Assembly: GCF_016899775.1 (NCBI RefSeq)
Contig: NZ_JACJJE010000017.1
Coordinates: 1 to 62,406, forward strand
Direction of reading: 5' to 3'
Origin: Pseudoflavonifractor capillosus
GTDB taxonomy: Bacteria; Bacillota; Clostridia; Oscillospirales; Oscillospiraceae
Length of the DNA stretch: 62,406 nucleotides
Made by a program: the position numbers and the translations under genes. Below are positions 8,188 to 17,293 of this stretch, piece after piece. Each line of letters starts with the position of its first letter. Within the stretch, counting starts at the first letter, position 1. The notes under the pieces are model-generated. The model had not been told where the DNA came from. It did not search any database and saw nothing but the letters and a program-made list of their open reading frames with translations.

Positions 8188-9037
8188 TGAGGGCACCTCC
8201 TCCCAGACGGCAGAGGTGGTCCTCTCTCGCCTTGGTCTCAAAATCTCTGTACGTAGCGTTCCGGGCGATCACCTCGTCGAAGTCCACCTGGTGGCCGTCG
8301 AAATCGGGGCCGTCCACGCAGGCGAACTTCACCTCGCCGCCCACGGTGAGGCGGCAGCCGCCGCACATGCCGGTGCCGTCGATCATAATGGGGTTCATGC
8401 TCACGGTGGTGGGGATCTCGTACTGCTTGGTCAGCTTGCAGGCAAACTTCATCATCATCAGGGGACCGATGGCGAACACGTGGTCGAACTTCACCCCGCT
8501 CTGGATGAGTTCCTCCAGCTTGCCGGTGACGAAGCCGTGATAGCCGTAGGTGCCGTCGTCGGTGCAGATGTGCAGGTCGGTGCAGGCCTGCCCCATCTCC
8601 TCCTCCAGGATCACGATATCCTTGGTCTTAAAGCCGCCGATCAGGTCCACCTGATTGCCGGCCTCGTGCAGGGCCTTGGCCACCGGCAGGGCGATGGCGC
8701 AGCCCAGGCCGCCGCCCAGGACGGCTACACGGCCGTAGCCCTCCACATGGGTGGGCTCCCCCAGAGGGCCCACAAAGTCGTGAAGACAATCCCCCTCCTG
8801 AAGCTGGTCCAGAGCCATGGTGGTGGCCCCCACCTTCTGGAAGATGACGGTGATGGTCCCGTTTTCCGTGTCGGCGCTGGAGATGGTCAGCGGAATGCGC
8901 TCTCCATCCGCGTCCACCCGCAGAATGATAAACTGACCCGCCTTGGCCTTGGCGGCCACCAGCGGCGCATGGACGGAGATCTGGCTGATCTCCGGCGTCA
9001 GCACCTTCTTGTGCACAATTTGATACTGCTGTTTCAC
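8180..9037 (-). CDS. nfnA: NfnA subunit (FAD/[2Fe-2S], PyrK-like)
   Basis: 285 residues from a GTG start with AAGGAGG eight nt upstream. It has a ferredoxin-reductase-like FAD domain (PLTISSAD at ~50), an NAD domain (VAVLGGGLGCAIALPVAKAL at ~105) and a C-terminal [2Fe-2S] motif (DGTGMCGGCRLTV, then FACVDGP). In known Nfn this small subunit carries the bifurcating-complex NAD site. It is related to PyrK, but the pairing with NfnB and the lack of a pyrD gene point to Nfn. The two genes overlap and are translationally coupled. Confidence 0.88.
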   Translation of the reverse strand: MKQQYQIVHKKVLTPEISQISVHAPLVAAKAKAGQFIILRVDADGERIPLTISSADTENGTITVIFQKVGATTMALDQLQEGDCLHDFVGPLGEPTHVEGYGRVAVLGGGLGCAIALPVAKALHEAGNQVDLIGGFKTKDIVILEEEMGQACTDLHICTDDGTYGYHGFVTGKLEELIQSGVKFDHVFAIGPLMMMKFACKLTKQYEIPTTVSMNPIMIDGTGMCGGCRLTVGGEVKFACVDGPDFDGHQVDFDEVIARNATYRDFETKAREDHLCRLGGGALNG

Positions 9038-9161
9038 GCTTTCTCCTCCTTATAAGTCCAATCAGACATCCCACAGGGCCCGGAATATCGGTTTCCAGCC
9101 TCCTGCGGTCCCCCTCCGTCCTTCTCGCTATATCGAAGCGCGGCAGGCCGCGCAGGGATAA

Positions 9162-11075
9162 CTATTTGAAAAATCTTCTCCGGCGGTATCCGCCGTACCG
9201 CCCGCTGCGCTTCCGGCGCACCAGGGCCCGCACCAGCAGCACCACCACCGCGATCAGCACCGCCGCCAGCAGCAGGACACCGATGGTGAGCAGGCTGGGG
9301 CTCTTGATGAGCTCGATGGGGTTCCAGCTGCTGCTCACGTCTTTACGCCCGTCGGGCCAGGCGTAGGATGTGGGGATGCCGCCGCTCCCAAAGCTCTGGA
9401 GATAGGCCGCCAGGGCGTACCACTCCTTCAGTTCGTGCCCGGAGGAATCGTACAGGATATAGTCCTCCAGGTTGGTCACCGGCTGGCCGTTCTCATCCTT
9501 CGGCACAATGGAGAGCAGTCCGAAGGAGCGATCCCGCACTGTACTGAGCATCTGGCCGCAGTATAGACTGGTCACCACCCGGTACAGCTTTCCGCTCTCC
9601 GGAGACTGCCCCGTCTGGGAAAGGGACGCCTCCGTCACCTTATTAAAAAACATCCGGTGGGTGTTGAAGGAGTAGTCCACCCCGGACAGGTAGAGCTGGG
9701 CCTCCGGCATCAGGGTGGACACGGTGGCGTCAACCTCCAGCACCGCCCGCAGCTCCTTGCCCGTGAGGTAGCAGGAGATCAGCGGAGACCCGGCGGTCCC
9801 GTCGGCCCCGGCCCCCACATTCAGCACATCAAAGACCTGGGCCGTGGTGACATTTCCCCGGGGCAGCGGAGCCCGCAGCACCCCGTCCGCCGTGAGGGCG
9901 ATCAGGGGCTCTCCCTCCGGCAGCCCGGCAATGGTCCGGGCCGCCCAGGCAAAGGAGTCCGCCGTCAGCTCTCCCAAGCCGTTTCCATCCTGAACCCCCG
10001 CCTGGGGCAGTGGGAGGAAAAAGTCGCTCCGGGTCAGCACCTGGTCATAGGAGAGGCCATAGGAGCCCAGATAGCCGATGTCCACCTGCTCCTTCCAGTC
10101 CCGGGCCAGAGCGGAAATCTCCGGGTCCTCCCCCGCCGTCCCGTCAATGGGGATCAGGCGGTACTCCTCCAGGGTCTTCTCCCCCGCCCCATTCCAGGAC
10201 AGGGTGATGCTCCCCAGGTTTTCACAGTTGGACCCGGCAGAGACAATGTAGGTGTCCCCCACCACAATGGGTTCCGGCAGGGTGGTGTGGGTATGTCCCG
10301 AAACGATCAGGTCGATCTCCGGCACCGCCCGGGCCAGGTCCTCATCCTCCGAGGCGGAGGTCTGGCTGGTGCCGCTGTGGGACAGGCAGATGATAAACTC
10401 CGCCCCCTGCTCCTCCAGCCGGCTCACACAGCGCTGGGCCGCCTGGGCCGGGTCCTCCAGCACAAAGCTGGAAGTGGGCGCGCTGGCGTGGGCGTCCTGA
10501 CCCATCAGCCCAAAAATGCCGTAGGTCACGCCCCCCCGCTCTAAAAGCAGGTACTCCTGCACCCCATATGCGGCCATGGCGCGCTGGAGGTCCAGGCGGT
10601 TCGGGTCGTCCTCCGCCGGGCGGTAGTTGGCCATGACCAGGGCGGGCAGGGCGCCGCCCCCTCTCCCCGCGGCGGTGAGCATCTCGCCGAAGCCCAGCGG
10701 TCCGTTGTCAAACTCATGGTTGCCCGCTGTCACCGCGTCATAGCCCATGGCCCCCAGGGTAACCAGCTCCGGGGCGCGGGTGGTGGACAGGGTCTGGACC
10801 AGGGAGCCGGAGGAGAAGTCCCCGGCGTCCACCGTCAGGGCGTCCGGATGCTCTGCCCGCTCCTCCGTCAGGGCGGCGGCCAGACGGGCAAAACCGCCCC
10901 GCTCCTCTCCGCCCTCCTGGACCCTTGGGAAAAAGCAGGAGTGGAGATCATGGGTAAAGAGCACCGTGGCTTCCCCGGCCGACTGTCCTTCCGCCGCCCA
11001 AATATTCAGCGGCAGCAGGCCCAACAAAAGTACGGCCGTCAGCAGAATCCTGAAAAAATGGTCTCTGTATCTCAT
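9162..11075 (-). CDS. surface-anchored 5'-nucleotidase / metallophosphoesterase
   Basis: 637 residues. ATG at 11075 follows AAGGAGG at 6 nt; earlier in-frame codons lack a ribosome site. A signal peptide (RILLTAVLLLGLLPLNIWA) leads a metallophosphoesterase domain with FTHDLHS, VDAGDFSSG, AGNHEFDNG, LSHSGT and VSGHTHT, then a 5'-nucleotidase C-terminal domain (~370-560). A C-terminal membrane span (LLTIGVLLLAAVLIAVVVLL) and a very basic Arg/Tyr tail anchor it to the outer face of the membrane; no LPxTG motif is seen. It should release nucleosides and phosphate from extracellular nucleotides. CapA-like or other phosphoesterase activity cannot be excluded. Confidence 0.85.
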   Translation of the reverse strand: MRYRDHFFRILLTAVLLLGLLPLNIWAAEGQSAGEATVLFTHDLHSCFFPRVQEGGEERGGFARLAAALTEERAEHPDALTVDAGDFSSGSLVQTLSTTRAPELVTLGAMGYDAVTAGNHEFDNGPLGFGEMLTAAGRGGGALPALVMANYRPAEDDPNRLDLQRAMAAYGVQEYLLLERGGVTYGIFGLMGQDAHASAPTSSFVLEDPAQAAQRCVSRLEEQGAEFIICLSHSGTSQTSASEDEDLARAVPEIDLIVSGHTHTTLPEPIVVGDTYIVSAGSNCENLGSITLSWNGAGEKTLEEYRLIPIDGTAGEDPEISALARDWKEQVDIGYLGSYGLSYDQVLTRSDFFLPLPQAGVQDGNGLGELTADSFAWAARTIAGLPEGEPLIALTADGVLRAPLPRGNVTTAQVFDVLNVGAGADGTAGSPLISCYLTGKELRAVLEVDATVSTLMPEAQLYLSGVDYSFNTHRMFFNKVTEASLSQTGQSPESGKLYRVVTSLYCGQMLSTVRDRSFGLLSIVPKDENGQPVTNLEDYILYDSSGHELKEWYALAAYLQSFGSGGIPTSYAWPDGRKDVSSSWNPIELIKSPSLLTIGVLLLAAVLIAVVVLLVRALVRRKRSGRYGGYRRRRFFK

Positions 11076-11117
11076 GCCGCCCCTCCTTGCTCCGACGGTT
11101 CTTTGGTTCCAGGGTTT

Positions 11118-11146
11118 ATTTTGCCACAAATCCTGCAAATGCGCAA
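11118..11146 (-). promoter_or_regulatory. promoter of the 5'-nucleotidase gene
   Basis: TTGCGC (11146-11141) and CAAAAT (11123-11118) are 17 nt apart, about 40 nt before the ATG at 11075. Confidence 0.6.
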
Positions 11147-11187
11147 GAGGCGATTGCCGGACGGACCAAAATACTTTCAAAATACCG

Positions 11188-11219
11188 GCGCGGGAGGCGG
11201 TTTTCTCCGCCCCCCGCGC
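11188..11219 (-). terminator. terminator of sigG
   Basis: A 13 bp GC stem with loop of about 6 nt lies 7 nt after the sigG stop; the trailing T tract is short and interrupted (GGTATTTT). Confidence 0.6.
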
Positions 11220-11226
11220 CCAAAAT

Positions 11227-11997
11227 TCACAGCTCCTTGCGGATCTGCCGCAGAGCGTTTTTCTCCAGGCGGGACACCTGGGCCTGGGAGATGCCGATCT
11301 CCTCCGACACCTCCATCTGGGTCTTGCTCTGGTAGAAGCGCATGGCCAGGATCTTCTGCTCCCGCTCCGTCAGGTGGGAGACCGCCTCTCTCAAAGCGAT
11401 ATGCTCCAGCCACATCTCGTCGGTGTTCTTGCTGTCCTTCACCTGGTCCATGACACACACCGTGTCCCCGCTGTCGGAGTAGATGGGCTCATACAGAGAG
11501 ACCGGGTCCAAGATGGCGTCCAGGGCGAACACCACGTCCTCCCGCTTGATGCCCAGGATCTGGGCGATCTCCTCCACCGTAGGTTCCTTTTGATGCTTAG
11601 CCATATAGGCCTCTTTGGCCTGGAGCACCTTATAGGCGGTGTCCCGCATGGCCCGGGACACCCGGATGGTGCTGTTGTCCCGCAGGTAGCGGCGGATCTC
11701 CCCCACGATCATGGGGACCCCGTAGGTGGAGAAGCGCACGTCCAGGTCGGTGTTGAAGTTGTCAATGGCTTTGATAAGGCCGATGCATCCCACCTGAAAC
11801 AGGTCGTCCACATTCTCTCCCCGGTTGGAAAACTTGTGGATCACCGACAGCACCAGGCGCAGATTTCCCTGGATCAGCTCCTCCCGGGCCTGCTTGTCCC
11901 CCGCCTTTGAGCGGCGGAGCAGCTCCTGGGTCTCCTCATTTTTCAGCACCTTCAGCTTCGCGGTGTTCACGCCGCACAGCTCCACCTTGTTCTGCAT
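11227..11997 (-). CDS. sigG: RNA polymerase sporulation sigma factor SigG
   Basis: 256 residues. SigG directs late gene expression in the forespore. The N-terminus MQNKVELCGVNTAKL is the signature start of SigG proteins, so ATG at 11997 was chosen over the upstream in-frame ATG at 12060. Region 2 (NLRLVLSVIHKFSNRGENVDDLFQ split across 2.1-2.2, then GLIKAIDNFN), region 3 and region 4 (LTEREQKILAMRFYQSKTQ) are complete. Its SD (GGGAGGT) is buried in the hairpin listed separately, which implies controlled translation. It is monocistronic; the spoIIG genes that often precede sigG are absent here. Confidence 0.95.
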   Translation of the reverse strand: MQNKVELCGVNTAKLKVLKNEETQELLRRSKAGDKQAREELIQGNLRLVLSVIHKFSNRGENVDDLFQVGCIGLIKAIDNFNTDLDVRFSTYGVPMIVGEIRRYLRDNSTIRVSRAMRDTAYKVLQAKEAYMAKHQKEPTVEEIAQILGIKREDVVFALDAILDPVSLYEPIYSDSGDTVCVMDQVKDSKNTDEMWLEHIALREAVSHLTEREQKILAMRFYQSKTQMEVSEEIGISQAQVSRLEKNALRQIRKEL

Positions 11998-12002
11998 GAC
12001 AA

Positions 12003-12057
12003 AAACCTCCCGCCCAGGTGATACCGATAGTTTCAGTATCTCCTGGGCGGGTGGTTT
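12003..12057 (-). promoter_or_regulatory. SD-sequestering hairpin in the sigG leader
   Basis: The leader folds into a nearly perfect stem: AAACC, CCCGCCCAGG and GATAC on one arm pair with GTATC, CCTGGGCGGG and GGTTT on the other, each separated by one unpaired base. The GGGAGG ribosome site of sigG is the 3' arm, so it is paired when the hairpin forms. From memory, a leader hairpin also lowers sigG translation in Bacillus subtilis. Confidence 0.75.
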
Positions 12058-12208
12058 CATACTGTTCCAAGGCTTGCAATATTTTTTAACGTCAGACGGA
12101 CTTCGATTGCTTTTTCACAGCGGCTGCAAGAACGGCGCTTTCCCGGCGTCCCGACGGCCGGCGTTATGCTTTACACAGTCAATGCAGCTCCTTTTCTTTG
12201 TTCCCTAA

Positions 12209-14242
12209 TCAGACGTGAATGCCATAGAGCAGGATGAACAGCAGCGCAAAGGCCATCCCCAGGCCGGTGAGAATCAGCCCGAACGCCAAAGACTGCACAA
12301 AGCCTCCTCCCCGGCGGGGGGCGTCCTCATAGCGGGCAAAGTGCTCGTCGTCCGCCGCCTGCTCCACCGAGGGCTGGGGGGCGTAGCGGCCGCCGGTCAG
12401 CCTCCGGACCGCCCCCTCCCAGCACTCCCTCCCGTCCTGGTGAATCCGTCCGATCCACCGGGGCAGGGCCTGGAACAGCAGCCGGGGCAGCAGCCGGTCC
12501 ACCAGAGTGGCCAGCACCACCGCCGTCTTGGCCAGCAGGTCCAGAAGCGGGCGGTACAGCCCGTACTCCAGATTCAGTCCCGGCGGGATGGGGTCGAAAT
12601 AGCGTTTTTTCCAGACCAGCAGCAGCCGCACCACCAGCACATAGACGATGATGCCGATGGCCAGGGAGATCCCCGCCCCCTCCAGATTCACCGGGGAGAA
12701 GTAGTCCACCGGGTGGTCCGGGGCGTGGCCGTGGAGAAAGCCGCGGGTCATGGCGGCAACCGCGTCCATGGTCACGTTGGGCTCCGATCCCAGACGGACC
12801 ATCACCAGCAGGTAGCAGGCGACAGCGCCCAGGGAGGCGGGGGCGATATAGTGCTCCCCCCTCCGCCACCACTTTCTATCCAGCACCTCCTGGGGCAGGG
12901 GGCTCTTCTCCACGAACAGACAGACAAACAGCTTGAGCATATAGGCCAGGGTCAGTCCGCCGCTGAACAGGAACAGCCCCTCCAGGGCGGAGAACAGCAG
13001 ATCGTACTCCCCCGCCAGGGGGATGTACTCCACAATGCTCTCGTGGAGGAGGGTCTTGCTCACATAGCCGTTGAGGGCGGGCACTCCCGCCAGACTGAGC
13101 ATGGGCAGCCCCATGAGCAGGGCCAGCATGGGCTTTCCCCGGCCATAGCCCCGGATCTCGTTGAGATCAAAGGAGTGGGTGGACAGGTGGATGATCCCCG
13201 CCAGGGGAAAGAGCACCATTTTAATGAGGGAGTGGTTCAGAATGTGCAGGATGGTTCCGTCCACCGCCAGGGCATTGTGCTCCCCCAGCAGGCACATCAT
13301 GGCCGTCCCCACCAGAATAAAGCCGATTTGGGAGATGGAGGAGCAGGCCAAGGTGCGCTTCAGGTCGACGGAGCACACCGCCAGCACCGCCCCCAGCACC
13401 ATGGTCACCGCCCCAATGGCGGCCAGCAGCAGCCCCCAGGCTCCGTCGTACAGGAAGATGGTGGTGGACAGCACCAGAATGCCGTATACTCCCGTCTTGA
13501 TGATGATGCCGGAGAGCACCGCCGAGGCTGGGGCGGGGGCCGCCGGGTGGGCGGTGGGCAGCCAGATGTGCAGGGGGAAGGCCCCCGCCTTGGCCCCGAA
13601 CCCCACCAGCACCAGCAGGGAGCCCGCCCACAGCAGCGTCCGGTCCTCCACCGCCGCCGCGGCCGCCCCCATCTGGTCCAGGTCCAGGGTGCCCAGCTGT
13701 CCGTAGAGGAGAAACAACCCGGCCAGCGCTGCCAAACCGCCGATCACCGCCACCGCCAGATAGGTCTCCCCCGCCTTCAGGGCCTGGTACTCCTCGGTCT
13801 GAATCACCAGGACAAAGGAGGTGAAGGACATGACCTCAAAAAATACAAAGGCGGTGAACAGGTCCGCCGACAGAAACACCCCCATGGTGGCCCCCAGGGT
13901 GAGCATCCAGAAGAAGTAGAATCGGTTCCGCTTGCGGACATGGACCATATACTCCCGGCAGAACACCGAGGCGGCCAGCCACCCCGCCGCCGTGAGCATG
14001 GCCATCAGGGTGTGAAAGCTCCCCGCCTGAAAGCGGATGCCCAGGGCGCAGAAGCCCTCCACCGACACCGAGGCCTGAGACAGTTCCGGATTGGTCCAGA
14101 TAGACAGGACCAGCAGCAGCTCCATAGCTGTGGCCGACAGGACAAACATATCCCGGGCCTTCTCCTGCCAGCGGCCCAGCAGAAAGGCGAACAGGCCGGC
14201 CAGCATGGGGAAAAACACAGGGAACAGCAGAAATCGGGTCAC
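12209..14242 (-). CDS. Mrp/complex I antiporter-like subunit 4 (long, NuoL type)
   Basis: 677 residues with about 16 membrane segments, last of ten genes. It belongs to the proton-conducting membrane subunit family shared by complex I NuoL/M/N and Mrp MnhA/D. The two ion-path residues are present: Glu in VFFEVMSFTSF (~140) and Lys in GFGAKAGAFPLHIWLP (~225). The extra length is a C-terminal hydrophilic domain (~590-640, GRIHQDGRECWEGAVRRL) and a last membrane helix, somewhat like the NuoL lateral extension. It likely exchanges H+ and Na+ as part of one membrane complex with the upstream subunits. Confidence 0.8.
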   Translation of the reverse strand: MTRFLLFPVFFPMLAGLFAFLLGRWQEKARDMFVLSATAMELLLVLSIWTNPELSQASVSVEGFCALGIRFQAGSFHTLMAMLTAAGWLAASVFCREYMVHVRKRNRFYFFWMLTLGATMGVFLSADLFTAFVFFEVMSFTSFVLVIQTEEYQALKAGETYLAVAVIGGLAALAGLFLLYGQLGTLDLDQMGAAAAAVEDRTLLWAGSLLVLVGFGAKAGAFPLHIWLPTAHPAAPAPASAVLSGIIIKTGVYGILVLSTTIFLYDGAWGLLLAAIGAVTMVLGAVLAVCSVDLKRTLACSSISQIGFILVGTAMMCLLGEHNALAVDGTILHILNHSLIKMVLFPLAGIIHLSTHSFDLNEIRGYGRGKPMLALLMGLPMLSLAGVPALNGYVSKTLLHESIVEYIPLAGEYDLLFSALEGLFLFSGGLTLAYMLKLFVCLFVEKSPLPQEVLDRKWWRRGEHYIAPASLGAVACYLLVMVRLGSEPNVTMDAVAAMTRGFLHGHAPDHPVDYFSPVNLEGAGISLAIGIIVYVLVVRLLLVWKKRYFDPIPPGLNLEYGLYRPLLDLLAKTAVVLATLVDRLLPRLLFQALPRWIGRIHQDGRECWEGAVRRLTGGRYAPQPSVEQAADDEHFARYEDAPRRGGGFVQSLAFGLILTGLGMAFALLFILLYGIHV

Positions 14243-14272
14243 TCTCTCCCCTCCTTTCCGGTTGATTTTCGC

Positions 14273-15736
14273 TTATACGCCCAACAGCAGAGAAACGGTG
14301 CGCTCCAGAACGCCCGCCCCCAGCCCCAGGACCACCGACCCCACAGACAGCACGGTCAGGGGGACGGTCATCCGCCAGCCGGGGTCCTGCCGGGCCCGCT
14401 TGGGCACCCGGACGGTGAGCTGCCGGTTCTGCCGGGGGAAGAAGGCCAGCAAAACGATCTCCATGAGGTACAGGGCGGTGAGCAGGGCGGACACGATGAG
14501 GGCCGCCGCCCCCAGATAGCCGATCCACTCCCCCATACCCACCGCCGCCGTGGCCAGCAGCCACTTGCTGGCAAAGCCCGCCAGGGGCGGCACCCCCATG
14601 AGTCCCAGGGAGGCTGTGGCAAAGGTGCCGAACACCACCGGCATGAGCACGCCGCAGCCCTCCACGTCGGGCACAAAGTCCCGGTGGAGCTTGTAGTGGA
14701 CCGCGCCCACCCCGAAGAACAGGGTGATCTTCAGCACCGCGTGGACCACCATGTGAACCATGCCGGCAATGAGCCCCGCCGTGGTGAGGGTGGCGATCCC
14801 CAGGAGGATGTAGGACAGGTTGCTGACGGTGGACCAGGCCAGACGGCGCTTCAGGTGTTTGGTGCGCAGGGCCTTGGAGGAGGCGTAGACGATGGTGAAC
14901 ATGGCCACCCCCATGGCCAGACACTGGCACCAGCTTCCCCGGAGCAGGTCGGGGCCGAAGCCGTACCAGGTGATCCGGGCCACCGCGAACACCCCCGCCT
15001 TCACCACCGCCACCGCGTGGAGCAGGGCGGTCACCGGAGTGGGGGCCACCGAGGCCCGCAGCAGCCACTTGTGGCCAGGGAACACCGCCGCCTTGACGCC
15101 GAAGCCGAAGAAGCCCAGAATATAGGCCAGCCGCAAGGTATTTTCCTTGCTGGCCGTCACCGTCACGCTGCCTCCAAACTGGAAGAACCAGGCCCCGTGT
15201 TCGATCATCAGCACCATGGCAATGAAGCCCAGGGCGGCCCCGCACATGGAGTAGGTCAGATACACCCGCCCGGCATACCGGGCCTTGCCGTCCATGTGGT
15301 GCATCACCAGTGGCAGGGTGGCCAGGGTGAGCAGCTCATAAAAGAGGTACATAGTCAGCACGTTGGCGGAGAAGGCGATGCCCAGGGTCACACCAAAGCT
15401 GATGAGGTAAAAGACAAAGAAGCGGTTCTCGCTCCCCTCCCGGCTCATGTACTCCACCGCGTACAGGCTGGCCAGGGGCCACAGCACCGACACCAGGGCG
15501 GCAAAGATACAGGACAGGCCGTCCACCTGGAAGGCGATGGTCAGCTTCTCCCCCATGGACAGGAGCACCAGAGGTTCCTCCCCCCGGAGGGTGAACACCG
15601 CCGCCAGGGCGCACACCGCCGTCAGGCAGGCAGACCCCACCACAAAATTCTGCCGGGCCGTCCGGTCCTTGGGCCGCCAAGCGGCCAGGGCTCCCCCCGC
15701 CAGCATGGGCAGGGCGATGGCCAACAGCATCCACAT
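14273..15736 (-). CDS. Mrp/complex I antiporter-like subunit 3
   Basis: 487 residues, polytopic. Ion-path Glu is in LFYELLTLATLPLVMHH (~130) and Lys in GFGVKAAVFPGHKWLL (~220); the usual HAWLP motif is altered to HKWLL, a mark of a diverged paralog. It lies between two other antiporter-like genes with short gaps (30-48 bp), so all are one transcript. It most resembles the extra MnhD-like subunits seen in Mbh/Mbx-type complexes. Confidence 0.8.
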   Translation of the reverse strand: MWMLLAIALPMLAGGALAAWRPKDRTARQNFVVGSACLTAVCALAAVFTLRGEEPLVLLSMGEKLTIAFQVDGLSCIFAALVSVLWPLASLYAVEYMSREGSENRFFVFYLISFGVTLGIAFSANVLTMYLFYELLTLATLPLVMHHMDGKARYAGRVYLTYSMCGAALGFIAMVLMIEHGAWFFQFGGSVTVTASKENTLRLAYILGFFGFGVKAAVFPGHKWLLRASVAPTPVTALLHAVAVVKAGVFAVARITWYGFGPDLLRGSWCQCLAMGVAMFTIVYASSKALRTKHLKRRLAWSTVSNLSYILLGIATLTTAGLIAGMVHMVVHAVLKITLFFGVGAVHYKLHRDFVPDVEGCGVLMPVVFGTFATASLGLMGVPPLAGFASKWLLATAAVGMGEWIGYLGAAALIVSALLTALYLMEIVLLAFFPRQNRQLTVRVPKRARQDPGWRMTVPLTVLSVGSVVLGLGAGVLERTVSLLLGV

Positions 15737-15784
15737 GGGCTGATTTCCTCCTCTCCGGTGGATTTTTATTGGGCAGACCGCTGG

Positions 15785-17257
15785 TCAACCCTGGAACATG
15801 GGGCCCACGATCCCCTCCATCAGCGGGTCCAGCACCCCGGGGAACATCCCCAACAGCACCACCGCCGCCGTCAGCAGACACAGGGTGATCCACATGAGCC
15901 AGGTGTTCTGCTGGCGGACCACCGACTGCTGGTCAAAGTCTTTTCCCGGGAAAAATGCCCGGACCACGATGGGCAGCAGGTACCCCGCCGTCAGCAGGGC
16001 GGATACCATCAGCACGCCGATGCCCCAGAAGGCCATGGGACCGGTCTCCGCCGCCAGGGCCCCCTCCGCCAAAAACCACTTGCTCACAAAGCCGCCGGTG
16101 GGCGGGATGCCCACCAGGGACAGGGAGGCCAGGGTGAAGCACCACATGGTGATGCTGTACGGGCCGCCGATGCCCCGCAGCTGGGACACCTGGGTCAGGT
16201 GGGTCTGATAGATGATGGCGCCGGTGGCCATGAACAGGGCGTTCTTGGCGATGGCGTGGAACACCGCCTGATAGATGGCCCCCTCCAGGGCCAGGGGATG
16301 GAAGAGCATCAGCCCGAAGATCACATAGGACACCTGGCTCACCGTGGAGTAGGCCAGCCGTTTTTTCAGGGTATCCTCCCGCAGGGCCAGGGAGGAGCCC
16401 ATGAACACCGTAATGAGGGAGAGCACCAGCACGGCGGTCTGGGCCCAGGAGCCGTCCAGGAAGGACCAGCCGAACAGGTAGTACACCACCCGGATCAGGG
16501 CCAGCACCCCCATCTTGGTGATGAGGCCGGACAGCACCGCCGAGGCGGGAGCGGGTGCCACCGGGTGGGCGATGGGCAGCCAGGCGTGGAGGGGGAACAT
16601 CCCCGCCTTACATCCAAAGCCGATAGCCATGACAAAAAACACCGCCAGCAGCAGCTCCCGGTCCTCCCCCGCCCGGAGGGCGTCCAGCACCCCCCCGGGG
16701 GTAAACAGGTCGGTGGTGCAGTAGCCCTGGAGGACAAACAGCCCCAGCAAACCCAGCCCGGCTCCGGCCACCGAGAAGCCCAGATATCGGTAGGCCGCGT
16801 CCAGGGCCTTCCGGGTGCCGATGTGGAGCACCAGGGGGACGGAGAGCAGGGTCATCATCTCATAAAATAAGTACAGGGTGACCAGATTGCCCGCGAAGCA
16901 CACCCCCATCATGGCCCCCAGGGTCATCAGGTAGAAGCCGAAGAATCGCTCCCGGTGGCCCTCGTGGTTCATGTACTCAAAGGCGAACACCGCCACCGCC
17001 AGCCAGACGGCGCAGATGAGCAGGGAGAACAGCCGCCCCAGGGCGTCCGCCTGGAGCACCAGGCGCACGCCCCCCGCCAGCGTCAGAATCTGGGCGGGCT
17101 CCGCTGCCCGCGCCCCCAGGACAGCCACCAGCGCCAGCTGGACAGCCAGGAGGAGAAAGATGACCCGGCGGCGGGTCTTTAACGTATGGATGCCCAGCAC
17201 CCCCAGCCCGCCTAACAGCGGGAACAGGATGGGCAGCAGCAGCCAGCTTCCCGGCAT
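15785..17257 (-). CDS. Mrp/complex I antiporter-like subunit 2 (MnhD type)
   Basis: 490 residues, about 14 membrane segments. Key residues are Glu in YLFYEMMTLLSVPLVLH (~130) and Lys in GFGCKAGMFPLHAWLPIAHP (~220), followed by APASAVLSGLITKMGV. It is a full-length ion-translocating subunit. It sits 36 bp after the MnhD-like gene, in an operon with small Mrp subunits and no hydrogenase or NADH dehydrogenase genes. Confidence 0.82.
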   Translation of the reverse strand: MPGSWLLLPILFPLLGGLGVLGIHTLKTRRRVIFLLLAVQLALVAVLGARAAEPAQILTLAGGVRLVLQADALGRLFSLLICAVWLAVAVFAFEYMNHEGHRERFFGFYLMTLGAMMGVCFAGNLVTLYLFYEMMTLLSVPLVLHIGTRKALDAAYRYLGFSVAGAGLGLLGLFVLQGYCTTDLFTPGGVLDALRAGEDRELLLAVFFVMAIGFGCKAGMFPLHAWLPIAHPVAPAPASAVLSGLITKMGVLALIRVVYYLFGWSFLDGSWAQTAVLVLSLITVFMGSSLALREDTLKKRLAYSTVSQVSYVIFGLMLFHPLALEGAIYQAVFHAIAKNALFMATGAIIYQTHLTQVSQLRGIGGPYSITMWCFTLASLSLVGIPPTGGFVSKWFLAEGALAAETGPMAFWGIGVLMVSALLTAGYLLPIVVRAFFPGKDFDQQSVVRQQNTWLMWITLCLLTAAVVLLGMFPGVLDPLMEGIVGPMFQG

Positions 17258-17293
17258 CTTCTCACCTCCTCACAGTGCAATTTGCCGTTACGT

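Noticed and set aside
6802-9037. Annotation as glutamate synthase small chain plus PyrK
   Set aside because: No gltB or pyrD gene is adjacent; the pair and its overlap match NfnBA of anaerobes better.
12215-16870. A 1551-codon open frame on the plus strand, rich in Gln, His and Gly
   Set aside because: It is antisense to three antiporter-like genes with clear membrane and ion-path motifs. High GC removes stop codons from the opposite strand; there is no ribosome site and no protein-like pattern.
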